From the NCBI GenBank assembly GCA_039105265.1, contig JAPFFF010000007.1, positions 3,968,001 through 4,032,000 of the forward strand: 64,000 nt of DNA, in the 5' to 3' direction. This stretch comes from Tritrichomonas musculus (lineage: Eukaryota > Parabasalia > Tritrichomonadida > Tritrichomonadidae). Position 1 is the stretch's first letter. The number at the start of each line of letters is the position of its first letter. This document shows, piece by piece, positions 47,828 to 55,827 of this stretch. The notes beneath the pieces are model-generated. The model was given only the letters and a program-made list of their open reading frames with translations, made no database searches and had not been told where the DNA came from. The position numbers were made by a program, and so were the translations under genes.

Positions 47828-48970
47828 ATGACATCACTTGCAGAATTATTTAAGGAATATCCATACCGTGGTCCAGCTTTTGAAAAACATGCACTTGAAA
47901 AAGGTTATTCGAAAAAAGAGATAAGGAAATTTCAATCAGAATCCGTTGTTCATGATCAAAAAGTGCCAACTCCTAAATATATACCTATCGTATCGTCTCA
48001 TTCCGGAGGTTTTCAGATGGATACGTTTATAAACGATAAAGGAGCTAACGGTTTGAATTATTTGATGCTTATCAATATAAATACCCGTAAAGCTTATGCA
48101 TATCCGATGAGAGGGAAAGGGGCGTTACAGGTCAAATCAGCATTGAATAAATTCATCAAGGAAGAACCAAATTGCCATTCAATCGCTTCAGATCAAGATG
48201 CTGCTTATTTATCAGACGAAGTGACATCTTGGATGAAAAGTCATAAAATTATATATACGACTACAACGGATGATAATCACAATAATTTAGGAATAATAAA
48301 CCGTTTTATGAGAACGATAAGAGATTTAGCCGTTAACAAAAATTTGTTAGATGCCGATATATGGAAAGATATATCAAAAGAAGGTGAATTAACACACAAA
48401 CCTACAAGAAATATTTCACCAAAAGAAATGCAGTCATTAATGTCAGCATATAATGAATCATATCATACTAAAATAAAAACAGCCCCCAATAAAATGACAG
48501 CCAAAGACGAACAGAAATATATTTTGAAAAATAAAACGCAAGCAAACCCTTATGATTTCAAAGAAGGTGATAAAGTACGTATCGTAGAAGAAAAAACGAT
48601 TAAAAATAAAAAACGAAGAATGGTTAGCAATCAAGCATATACAGTTGATTCAAAATCTGGTAATTTATTCAAAATTGCTGCTAACGATAGATCTGTAAAC
48701 GATTATCCTGGATACAAAATAGTTAAGGCGAAAGGATTTGTTCCTATGGCCAAAACATTGAAAGACGGCAAAAGAGGGAACATAGAGGAGATTTTAGGGT
48801 ATAATAATGCAAATGACCAATACAAGGTCAAATGGGATGATGGAAGTCAAGGGTATACATATGCCAAAAGTATGAGAGAAGGAAATCCAACAATATTATC
48901 ACGTTTAGAACGAATGTATTGGGTGAAAACAGGTGAAAACATACCAGTTAAAATCAGAAAATACATTTAA
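47828..48970 (+). CDS. Second integrase-fold (rve-like) protein with chromo/SH3-like tail
   Basis: 380 residues. The core resembles rve integrases: SGGFQMDTFINDKGANGLNY, INTRKAYAYPM, HSIASDQDAAYLSDEV, and LGIINRFMRTIRDL. The last block is strikingly like LGIIDRVIRTIRDM of the minus-strand integrase at 41527. The C-terminus (RGNIEEILGYNNANDQYKVKW, then DDGSQGYTY) has the shape of a chromodomain or Tudor-like barrel, which could bind chromatin. It sits inside the capsid module, unlike the first integrase. It could be a second integrase or a repurposed integrase-fold protein. Confidence 0.7.
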   Translation: MTSLAELFKEYPYRGPAFEKHALEKGYSKKEIRKFQSESVVHDQKVPTPKYIPIVSSHSGGFQMDTFINDKGANGLNYLMLININTRKAYAYPMRGKGALQVKSALNKFIKEEPNCHSIASDQDAAYLSDEVTSWMKSHKIIYTTTTDDNHNNLGIINRFMRTIRDLAVNKNLLDADIWKDISKEGELTHKPTRNISPKEMQSLMSAYNESYHTKIKTAPNKMTAKDEQKYILKNKTQANPYDFKEGDKVRIVEEKTIKNKKRRMVSNQAYTVDSKSGNLFKIAANDRSVNDYPGYKIVKAKGFVPMAKTLKDGKRGNIEEILGYNNANDQYKVKWDDGSQGYTYAKSMREGNPTILSRLERMYWVKTGENIPVKIRKYI

Positions 48971-48984
48971 TTATTCTAAATCAA

Positions 48985-49842
48985 ATGAAAGGAAATATTA
49001 TTCAAAAAGTTGAAGAATTAATCAATGAGACACTCAGAAAAAGTATGAGAGAAATTGAGGGCGCTTTGATCAAACCATTATCAGAAAATTATCCGTTTTC
49101 ATCAAATGGGATATACTTTTTGATTGGACGTCCTGGTGCTGGCAAAAGTTATTGGATTTGGCGCCATATTATGATTACTGAAAGATTATTTAAACATCCA
49201 TATTATCATAAAATTTATTTCTGCTCAACGTCTGGTAAAATGGATAAAACCGCCGAAGTTTTGAATAAAAAGATTCAAACAAAAATAATTTATGTCTCAG
49301 AAAAACAATTGATGAGCGTTCTTCAGAAACATTTGAAAAGGAAAATAAAATATTATGCACTTGTCAAACATATCCTCTCAAAAATGAAAGAAACGTCTGA
49401 TGAGATGAGGCGTTTAATTGAAAAACATCATTTAACTGACCTTCAAGATAAAATCATTTATATTGCCAGTAAGCTTTGTAAATATGGAACCGCCTCTTAT
49501 CCATTCAATACTCTTATTATTCTTGATGATTGTGCTGGTTCAGATTTATTGAAAAACGGTAATTCAGAATTTATTAAATTATTGACAAAGACAAGACATT
49601 ATAACATAACGTGCATAATGGCATTTCAAACGATAAGATTTGTGCACATAAATGCTAAACGTATGGCAACCGATATTATCTGTTATAGCGGTTATTCAGA
49701 AGAAGATTTCACCTCTTTATTGCAGCAAACAAATAACAACTTAAATACAAAGGCAACTGTGCAAGAATACTTGCAACATAGAGAACCGCATGACAAATTT
49801 ATCATGAACATAACTGCAAACAAATACTATTTTGAATCTTAA
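48985..49842 (+). CDS. Polinton genome-packaging ATPase (A32/FtsK-HerA type)
   Basis: 285 residues. Walker A is IGRPGAGKS (about residues 51-60) and Walker B is TLIILDD (about 178-184). After it comes KTRHYNITCIMAFQTIRF, the usual sensor-like region of A32 ATPases. It should pump the genome into the capsid. It sits between the second integrase-like gene and the capsid genes. Confidence 0.87.
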   Translation: MKGNIIQKVEELINETLRKSMREIEGALIKPLSENYPFSSNGIYFLIGRPGAGKSYWIWRHIMITERLFKHPYYHKIYFCSTSGKMDKTAEVLNKKIQTKIIYVSEKQLMSVLQKHLKRKIKYYALVKHILSKMKETSDEMRRLIEKHHLTDLQDKIIYIASKLCKYGTASYPFNTLIILDDCAGSDLLKNGNSEFIKLLTKTRHYNITCIMAFQTIRFVHINAKRMATDIICYSGYSEEDFTSLLQQTNNNLNTKATVQEYLQHREPHDKFIMNITANKYYFES

Positions 49843-49845
49843 ACG

Positions 49846-49861
49846 TTTTATTGAATTTTAA
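49846..49861 (+). promoter_or_regulatory. Late-type AT motif before a small capsid-module gene
   Basis: TTTTATTGAATTTTAA sits immediately before the ATG at 49862. An almost identical copy precedes the ATG at 50290 (one difference), and shorter TTTTATTCA forms precede 44975 and 50793. It is probably a promoter or initiator shared by these genes. Confidence 0.5.
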
Positions 49862-50260
49862 ATGGGATTATTTAGAAAATGGGCGAGAAGAAGTATTGGC
49901 CTTGGAAGTCAATTATTAATGGGAGCAGCAAATTCAGCAACAGGAGGATTAGCAGGTAAATTAGCGGATAATGCAACAGGAATAATGAAAAATCAATCAG
50001 GATTAATAGGCAAAACAATGGGTAGTTTAGGCAAAGCATTTTTAAGCGATAATATGAGAAACAAAATCTCAAATGTAGCGGATGCAGCAATAAAATACAT
50101 TCCAAAAGGCAACGTAAGAGAAGCATTAACAAAAATCAATAATCATGCACAAGGAAGAGATGAAAACTATAAAATGCCAAAACCCGCTAAAACAGAATCG
50201 AGTAGTTCAAATAATGCACCAGCACCTATAAATCATGTACATTCATCAAATTATGAATAA
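49862..50260 (+). CDS. Small Gly/Ala-rich element protein, possible virion protein
   Basis: 132 residues. It has a basic start (MGLFRKWARRSIG) followed by an amphipathic Gly/Ala/Ser-rich stretch (LLMGAANSATGGLAGKLAD, then GLIGKTMGSLGKAFL). A polar C-terminus follows (SSSSNNAPAPINH). Such membrane-active, glycine-rich small proteins occur among adenovirus-like minor virion proteins, but the resemblance is only in character. It is packed in the capsid module. Confidence 0.55.
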   Translation: MGLFRKWARRSIGLGSQLLMGAANSATGGLAGKLADNATGIMKNQSGLIGKTMGSLGKAFLSDNMRNKISNVADAAIKYIPKGNVREALTKINNHAQGRDENYKMPKPAKTESSSSNNAPAPINHVHSSNYE

Positions 50261-50273
50261 TAAGAAAAGTCAA

Positions 50274-50289
50274 TTTTATTGAGTTTTAA
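50274..50289 (+). promoter_or_regulatory. Late-type AT motif, second copy
   Basis: TTTTATTGAGTTTTAA directly before ATG 50290, differing at one base from the copy at 49846-49861. The position is the same relative to the start codon. Confidence 0.5.
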
Positions 50290-50775
50290 ATGTCAAAACA
50301 CTTAACAGGCTCAAAACGTTTAGCGGTTATTCAAAGGTGGATAAATGGCCATGACGATCCAGATTGGGAGGTTTTGCCAACTCGAAAACAAGGAAAGTAT
50401 ATTGTTAAAAAGCGAGAAACACCAATAGAAGAAGAAAAAGAAGAGAAAACTCCAGAAAATGAAGAGAACGAAGTTTTTGAAGAGGAAGAAGAAAAACCCA
50501 AAATGCAAAAACAAAAGTCGAAAAAACTCACAAAAAGTCAAGAAATCGATCCAACGATAAACCTTGAAATCTTAAATCAACTCAAATTACTGGGTGATGA
50601 AATCAAACGCAAAAGAGAAAAGAAAGAACAAAAACGATTAATTGAAGAAGTAATCTCAAAGAAAACTCCAGCACCAAAACAAGCACCTCCTCCTCCTCCA
50701 ATACAAGAAGAAGAATATTATGAACCACCAATTCCAAGACAAAGACGAAACAGAATCTTTGATGATATTTATTAA
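50290..50775 (+). CDS. Charged, Glu/Lys-rich element protein
   Basis: 161 residues. It has a short folded start (SKRLAVIQRWINGHDDPDWEVL), then a long Glu/Lys-rich region (ETPIEEEKEEKTPENEENEV), and a Pro-rich tail (PPPPPIQEEEYYEPP). The middle is probably an extended charged helix. It precedes the major capsid gene by 17 bp and may be a scaffold or core protein; this is positional inference. Confidence 0.6.
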   Translation: MSKHLTGSKRLAVIQRWINGHDDPDWEVLPTRKQGKYIVKKRETPIEEEKEEKTPENEENEVFEEEEEKPKMQKQKSKKLTKSQEIDPTINLEILNQLKLLGDEIKRKREKKEQKRLIEEVISKKTPAPKQAPPPPPIQEEEYYEPPIPRQRRNRIFDDIY

Positions 50776-50792
50776 CTTTTTTTATTCAAGAA

Positions 50793-52391
50793 ATGATTAA
50801 TCATGAGGTTTATATGAAAACATCAGCTGAAGTTTGTTCGCAAATTGCGTCATATTTTGATGTTGTAGATAACTGTATTGCCACTTCTGATACAAACAAA
50901 CAGTATTCAATTAATCCACAAACATCATATTCGCCTTCACCTCCAATAAAACAAGGGTCATATACAAGTGTTATTATTTCTCCAAATACACACAATACAG
51001 CTGACATCTATAATGGTTTTATTCGTGCTGATCTAAAAGTGACAATGAATATAAATGAAAAGATACCAGATTTGAGTGATATTGGCGGTTATCCATTCAA
51101 TAAAATCTGGTTTGGATTCAAAGATGCAAGAGATGCTATTGAAAAATATGAAATAGTAGCTAACGGAATAACGATATATACACAAAACTTTGGTTGTGAA
51201 GAATCGTTCTTAACTGCATGTTGTGCGAATGAAACAACAAAGAGAGCAGATGTATACTCAAAGGCAAGACATAAAGATATATGGAATAATAATTTTGCCA
51301 CTCGTTGCGGAATAGTAATTAATTGGCCAAACGAAGATTTAACAGCAACATTTACGATTCATTTAAAAATTGATTTACGTAGATTCTTGCCATTATCAAA
51401 TATAAAATATTTACCAGCTTTTGCAGGAAAACTCGAATTAAGATTATATTTCTCATGTGCTGGTATGCTTTGTTGTCCATGTGGACCATCAAGATCTTTA
51501 CTTGCTCAACCATCTCTTGCAACTAAATATACTTTTTCTGCGATCACTAATGAATTCACACCTGTTGGCGATGATGTTAAAATATGGACTTCAAGTACAT
51601 CAGCTAATTCATCAGGCCAAGCATCAGGAAAGACAGATGAAGCTGAAATATTAGCATCAGAAACACCATATACTATTTATTCTGGTTTACGAAAATTCCA
51701 AGTCTATGAGTATGAAATCACTGAATGCTCATCAATTATTCCATGTTTTGGCATAAACAATGAGATTTATCAACAATTGGTTCAGCGTTATTCAAATCCA
51801 CAACATCCACTCACATTTCCAACTCAAACATTGTCATTTTACACCTGCACACAAGCATTAAAACAAATCCAAGACAAAACAACAGTCACTGTCACTCCAA
51901 GATTTGTTGATTCTATCTTTTGTTTATTCCCTCTTCATCAACGTCATCATACATATTTCAAAAATCCACTTTTTAAACATTTCCAATTGAATTGTGGCGG
52001 TTATGGCAATATTCCAGCCAAATCTTTCGGAACAGATGGTGAATATCCAGAATTCATTGAATATAGTCAAAATGCAATGAATATGAATGGTGAACAAACC
52101 GGTTTCAATAAAGAGGTTATCGCTTCATTATGTAATGTAAGTAAACCTTTAGCCAATATCACAGGTTTATATCCAAACGATAGGACTTCATTCTTTATCG
52201 GTTTTGCGACAGAAACAGATGGGACATATCAACAGGGCCTTACAAGTTTATCACCAATTAACTTCGAAATAATCGTCACACAAGAACATGCACAAATAAA
52301 AGATCCAAATGATAAATCAGAGAATTATAAAAAGCATTTTTCTCAAATAGTCGATACGCCACCAATATTAGGTTTATTAGTTGATGCTTAG
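50793..52391 (+). CDS. Polinton major capsid protein (double jelly-roll type)
   Basis: 532 residues, beta-rich, with two halves of similar strand content. Size and place (last gene after protease, candidate minor capsid and ATPase) fit the Polinton major capsid protein. Segments such as EIVANGITIYTQNFG, LKIDLRRFLPLSNIKYLPAF and GKLELRLYFS resemble the strands of the first jelly roll in known Polinton capsids. ATG 50793 follows the TTTATTCAAG leader. A capsid gene implies the element could once form particles. Confidence 0.75.
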   Translation: MINHEVYMKTSAEVCSQIASYFDVVDNCIATSDTNKQYSINPQTSYSPSPPIKQGSYTSVIISPNTHNTADIYNGFIRADLKVTMNINEKIPDLSDIGGYPFNKIWFGFKDARDAIEKYEIVANGITIYTQNFGCEESFLTACCANETTKRADVYSKARHKDIWNNNFATRCGIVINWPNEDLTATFTIHLKIDLRRFLPLSNIKYLPAFAGKLELRLYFSCAGMLCCPCGPSRSLLAQPSLATKYTFSAITNEFTPVGDDVKIWTSSTSANSSGQASGKTDEAEILASETPYTIYSGLRKFQVYEYEITECSSIIPCFGINNEIYQQLVQRYSNPQHPLTFPTQTLSFYTCTQALKQIQDKTTVTVTPRFVDSIFCLFPLHQRHHTYFKNPLFKHFQLNCGGYGNIPAKSFGTDGEYPEFIEYSQNAMNMNGEQTGFNKEVIASLCNVSKPLANITGLYPNDRTSFFIGFATETDGTYQQGLTSLSPINFEIIVTQEHAQIKDPNDKSENYKKHFSQIVDTPPILGLLVDA

Positions 52392-52411
52392 TAGTGATTG
52401 TGGACCGTCTG

Positions 52412-52438
52412 GAGGGGGGATTAAAAAATGACCCCCTC
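52412..52438. repeat. GC-rich hairpin after the capsid gene
   Basis: GAGGGGG (52412-52418) and CCCCCTC (52432-52438) form a perfect 7-bp stem with an AT-rich 13-base loop, about 20 bp beyond the capsid stop. It may mark a transcript end or part of the element border. Confidence 0.5.
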
Positions 52439-52539
52439 GTCATAGGGTTTACAGACCCCAAACCTCAGCGCCATGACTCAAAAAATCGCCACTTTTTCAA
52501 AATTAGCCCCTCATTTCATTCAAAAATCGGGTAGACACT

Positions 52540-52567
52540 TTTGAATCTTCATCTTTGAATCTTCATC
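52540..52567. repeat. 14-bp tandem direct repeat
   Basis: TTTGAATCTTCATC occurs twice in perfect tandem; a partial third copy (TTTGAAC) follows. Located in the border region between the elements. Confidence 0.8.
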
Positions 52568-52685
52568 TTTGAACTTGTTTAGTAGTATATATCAGTCGGT
52601 TTCCGTCGAGCTAAAGCCCACCGTCAACACGACTAATGAACAAAAATAATATGAACTCATTTAATGATTACCATCAATTGATGTT

Positions 52686-52784
52686 TCATTTATTAGACAA
52701 TTCATTTAATTCATTCTCAAGTTGATGCACTTTATTTTTGAGACTGTTGATGTCTTCAATGACGTTTTTATTTTTTAATTTCAT
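52686..52784 (-). CDS. Possible 32-residue leucine-zipper-like mini-protein
   Basis: ATG 52784 to TGA 52686. The product is one amphipathic helix (INSLKNKVHQLENELNELSN) with clean a/d heptads like a short GCN4-type zipper. Its start is nine bases from the divergent start at 52794. The length makes it uncertain, but random AT-rich DNA rarely yields such regular heptads. Confidence 0.35.
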   Translation of the reverse strand: MKLKNKNVIEDINSLKNKVHQLENELNELSNK

Positions 52785-52793
52785 GATAAAGAC

Positions 52794-53252
52794 ATGACAA
52801 CACCAAAGGTTTATGATTACATCAATTCACTTATTGATATGTTGGATGAATCAGAGAAGTTCAAACAATGTGATTTCTCAATTCTGTGTGATAGATATCC
52901 AATACCTTGTGGAAAGGCTGCATATAAAGCTAAAGTGTTGTACATATCATTGAAGAACAAAGAGAATGAATTCAAACGATTCTATCACGACAAGATAGTC
53001 GACCTCGGGCTCGAATATATAACACTTACATCAAATGTTAGAAGAAGGATATCAACAACGTCAATTGAGTTCTTCGTTGAAGGTTCAAGTGAAGAACAAT
53101 CATTTAAAGAATATAAGTATTATAATTACAGTATCAGAAAGGCAACAGATAAGAAAACAAAGGAACTCATTGAACAGATGAGACAAAAATATAATATCAA
53201 TACACCTCAACTGTTTGTTGGTGTTCAACAACAAATTGTATTAGATGAATGA
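52794..53252 (+). CDS. Hypothetical element protein
   Basis: 152 residues, charged and mixed alpha/beta (YINSLIDMLDESEKFKQCDF, then NKENEFKRFYHDKIVDLGL). No domain recognised. Its stop overlaps the end of the convergent ATPase gene by about 12 bp, which shows tight packing. Confidence 0.6.
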   Translation: MTTPKVYDYINSLIDMLDESEKFKQCDFSILCDRYPIPCGKAAYKAKVLYISLKNKENEFKRFYHDKIVDLGLEYITLTSNVRRRISTTSIEFFVEGSSEEQSFKEYKYYNYSIRKATDKKTKELIEQMRQKYNINTPQLFVGVQQQIVLDE

Positions 53253-54155
53253 AAGGTTATTAGTTCGAACATTGACTAAAACGAATTGATGTGCTTTCAT
53301 TGTTCTGTATCGATTCCATAACTCTTCGAACTCTATTGGGAATGGAACTTGTTGATATATGTAGCCAAGTTTCTGTCGTGAATAACCACTAAAGATGAAG
53401 AATGATGTTGCATTATTTTTCCATTCTGTTGTTAAAGCTTTGAAGAACTGGATGTTAACGAATATGATTAGATTCTTATGTCGAAGCTGACTAATGGTAT
53501 TGATAAAATAAGATGATTTAATTAGTTTCGATTTCAAGAAGTCTTCACAAAGAATGATAGTATTTAGTGGTTTATTTGGTTGACCTAGTTTATTGATATG
53601 AAGAAACTCAAACATATCGTTTAACTTCTTTTCATCGATTACTATTTTTGGTGTTGATGAATATTTGTTATACAATTCTTTATATAAATCAAGTTGTTTA
53701 AGATATTCTTCAGCATTGCTGTCAGCAACAGTTTTTATTGGTAGCTGTATCAATTCGCGTTGGCTTTCGAATGTAGCATCGTTAATTGTTCCGTTTCGTG
53801 ATACATAAACGATTAAATGAAAGCCAGCGTTCTTCATTCGAGACATTTGAATAACATCTCGTAGCATTATATGACTCTTTCCTTTACCTTGCTGACCAAC
53901 GAGTATGTTCAATGAATTGTAATATGAATAAATACCGTTTGCGATTGGTCTGATTGATTCGTTTTTTATTTTTGATTCATTGCGTTGATAAGCTTTATTC
54001 ATCTCATCATCAATATTAAATGTCTTTTCATTAACTGTTGGCTTGAATGATTCATATTCAAATGCAAAACTCATTTGGTCATCATCATAATCAGAGCTAT
54101 TAGAAAATAAAACCTCTTTATAATTAAACTGAGTGGGTTTCATGAAACCTTTCAT
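53241..54155 (-). CDS. Packaging-type P-loop ATPase of element 2
   Basis: 304 residues. Walker A is VGQQGKGKS (about residues 81-89) and Walker B is NTIILCEDF (about 192-200), followed by LRHKNLIIFVNIQFFKAL, like the sensor strand of A32/FtsK-type packaging ATPases. It is only distantly similar to the ATPase at 48985 of element 1. It should drive genome packaging. Confidence 0.75.
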   Translation of the reverse strand: MKGFMKPTQFNYKEVLFSNSSDYDDDQMSFAFEYESFKPTVNEKTFNIDDEMNKAYQRNESKIKNESIRPIANGIYSYYNSLNILVGQQGKGKSHIMLRDVIQMSRMKNAGFHLIVYVSRNGTINDATFESQRELIQLPIKTVADSNAEEYLKQLDLYKELYNKYSSTPKIVIDEKKLNDMFEFLHINKLGQPNKPLNTIILCEDFLKSKLIKSSYFINTISQLRHKNLIIFVNIQFFKALTTEWKNNATSFFIFSGYSRQKLGYIYQQVPFPIEFEELWNRYRTMKAHQFVLVNVRTNNLSFI

Positions 54156-54179
54156 TTCTTTAGTTTTCGTTAAAGCTCT

Positions 54180-54311
54180 TCATGAATACATTTTTGTTCT
54201 TATCTCTTCACTGAGTTCTGGTTCTTTGTCTGGTATCATTAATGATACTTCAACAAACTTCACTAAAAATAAACCTGTTAATAATGAAACCACTAATATT
54301 TCATATATCAT
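54180..54311 (-). CDS. 43-residue single-pass membrane protein
   Basis: ATG 54311 to TGA 54180, lying in the gap between two minus-strand genes of the same run. One hydrophobic helix (ILVVSLLTGLFLVKFVEVSL) is followed by a charged tail (PDKEPELSEEIRTK). The position and clear membrane segment support a real small gene. Confidence 0.5.
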   Translation of the reverse strand: MIYEILVVSLLTGLFLVKFVEVSLMIPDKEPELSEEIRTKMYS

Positions 54312-54321
54312 TTATTAGTTT

Positions 54322-54897
54322 TTAAATACATGTTTTTAATGAAATGTTGTGTCTAATGAGTTCGGTATAAATGCTATTATATTTGTATTTCAAGTCATTT
54401 GATTCATTATTTTTGTACACCAAAATCCTATCAATCAAAAGATATTTGGAACGAGAAACGCAACCATTACACGCACAATCATCATTGACAATCAATTCAA
54501 CTTTATCAGCTTGTGTTAGTAATTTGATGAGTTCCATTAATGTATTTGAATGACAAATCAATAAATCATTGACTTTTATTGGATTTGTTTCATAGATTGA
54601 TAACAATATCTCAAGGAATTTGTTTTTGGTTTCAAGTTCTGTTATATCAGCTCCTATATCACTTATACCCCTTTCTAGGGAAACGTTGTTTGTTGGATGC
54701 TGTGATTGATATACTCCACTCATCTGAGGTATAGTAAAATTTGTGGCTTGAGATGATTGTGGTAATGGTTGAACTGATGGATATTCAACTGGTTGTGGTT
54801 GCTTTGGTTTGATGTTTATATTAATACTGGTTGATTGTTCCTGCTTAACTGATGCATCGTTCTCGCTACTTAATATACGAGCTTTTGATAATGCCAT
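54322..54897 (-). CDS. Conserved trichomonad Polinton protein, family A (second copy)
   Basis: 191 residues, homologous to 43648-44199 in element 1. Both have ARILSSE.D..KQEQ and INIKP at the start, a Gln/Pro-rich middle, and a helical domain (GISDIGADITELETKNKFLEI, NPIKVNDLLICHSNTLMELI, KVELIVNDD). This copy has a further C-terminal part with CACNGC and KYLLIDRILVYKN. Function unknown; conservation across two diverged elements marks it as part of the shared core. Confidence 0.7.
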   Translation of the reverse strand: MALSKARILSSENDASVKQEQSTSININIKPKQPQPVEYPSVQPLPQSSQATNFTIPQMSGVYQSQHPTNNVSLERGISDIGADITELETKNKFLEILLSIYETNPIKVNDLLICHSNTLMELIKLLTQADKVELIVNDDCACNGCVSRSKYLLIDRILVYKNNESNDLKYKYNSIYTELIRHNISLKTCI

Positions 54898-54951
54898 GAA
54901 TGTTTGAATAAAAATAAAACAACATCAATGATGAGTCATTCAATGATTCAT

Positions 54952-55197
54952 TTACAAAGTCATCTGTTCAGCTGATTTGATACGTTCATCAATAGCTCTT
55001 AATTGTATTTTAATCGATTCAATATCATTAAATAGTTGTTTATATATCGACAATATGTGAATCATCTTATCAAACTTTCCGTTTAATGCATCATCTTCAG
55101 AATTCATGCATTCATTGAATATCTTATCCTTTACCCTTCTAAACTGAGCGTGTAAAGCTGAAGAATCACAACTCAAACCATTAAGTGCACTATTCAT
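54952..55197 (-). CDS. Small helical element protein
   Basis: 81 residues, helical (KFDKMIHILSIYKQLFNDI, then IQLRAIDERIKSAEQM), a probable short coiled coil. ATG 55197 is preceded by TTTTATTTTTGGTTTAA, like other starts of the elements. No family recognised. Confidence 0.5.
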   Translation of the reverse strand: MNSALNGLSCDSSALHAQFRRVKDKIFNECMNSEDDALNGKFDKMIHILSIYKQLFNDIESIKIQLRAIDERIKSAEQMTL

Positions 55198-55234
55198 TTA
55201 AACCAAAAATAAAACTTCAAAAGATTCAATGAAT

Positions 55235-55741
55235 TCAAATCAATTGTGGTCTTCTTTGATTGTTATTGTTATTATTGTTATTGTTATCATTGTCATCATT
55301 GTCATGAGTCTGTTGCCTTTTCAATGTGAGAATCTTGTTAACCATGTACGTTGATATATCTATGTTTAAATGCTTTTTGATTAATAGTTTTGTGTATGAT
55401 GCTTGTTTATGTGCTGGCAACTTATTAATTTCATTCATTCGTTCTTCATCAAGGAACTGTATAACTAATTCACGTTCATGAGTGTTTAAGAACTTTGATG
55501 AATTGAATATGGAGCGCTTTGGTTTATCACTTTTTGGTGTTATATCATTCAATAAACTATTTTGTTCAGAGAAATGGGGTAGATTTTCATCATCTGATGA
55601 TGAATCATTATTGTCATTGTCAAATGAAACGTTATTCACAAGGTTCCTGAAAGCTTCATGGTCATCTGATTTAGCAATCAATATCGTTAACAAATGACGG
55701 ATTGCATCAACATGTTTCAATATCTCTATTAATTCTGTCAT
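55235..55741 (-). CDS. Hypothetical element protein with acidic linker
   Basis: 168 residues from ATG 55741; a TTG 17 codons upstream is ignored. A helical start (MTELIEILKHVDAIRHLLTIL), an Asp/Asn/Ser linker (DNDNNDSSSDDENLPHF), a conserved-looking helical block (RELVIQFLDEERMNEINKL, KLLIKKHLNIDIS), and a poly-Asn tail. The leader TTTTTTATTTCATTGAA fits the shared start motif. Divergent from PolB with 86 bp between starts. Confidence 0.55.
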   Translation of the reverse strand: MTELIEILKHVDAIRHLLTILIAKSDDHEAFRNLVNNVSFDNDNNDSSSDDENLPHFSEQNSLLNDITPKSDKPKRSIFNSSKFLNTHERELVIQFLDEERMNEINKLPAHKQASYTKLLIKKHLNIDISTYMVNKILTLKRQQTHDNDDNDNNNNNNNNNQRRPQLI

Positions 55742-55827
55742 TTCAATGAAATAAAAAACCTGAATTATTTTTTTTGATTTAACATTTTTCAAATTTCAAA
55801 TAATTTGATTTTTTAATTATATCATAA

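Larger units (their letters stand above)
36001..52640. mobile_element. Polinton/Maverick element 1 (approximate limits)
   Basis: A fossil virus-like element of about 16 kb. Parts from left to right: family B DNA polymerase with a primase-like tail, integrase (minus strand), three small genes, a Rep-like HUH protein, an HNH endonuclease, a cysteine protease, two small genes, a candidate minor capsid protein, a second integrase-fold protein, a packaging ATPase, two small genes and the major capsid protein. This is the standard Polinton core set. The limits are inferred from gene content; no matching terminal inverted repeat could be confirmed by eye. It looks nearly whole, with about one possible break, and the long open frames suggest a recent insertion. 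Confidence 0.8.
52392..52685. other. Border region between the two elements
   Basis: About 290 bp without a gene. It contains the hairpin at 52412-52438, the motif AATCGCCACTTTTTCAAAA near 52484-52502 (related to motifs in the gene desert at 34.5-35.3 kb), a 14-bp direct repeat TTTGAATCTTCATC at 52540-52553 and 52554-52567, and a GC-richer patch at 52593-52632. I place the border of element 1 in here. Confidence 0.45.

Noticed and set aside
54133-54318. 61-codon plus-strand frame
   Set aside because: Antisense to the better-supported 43-residue membrane protein and the end of the ATPase gene.
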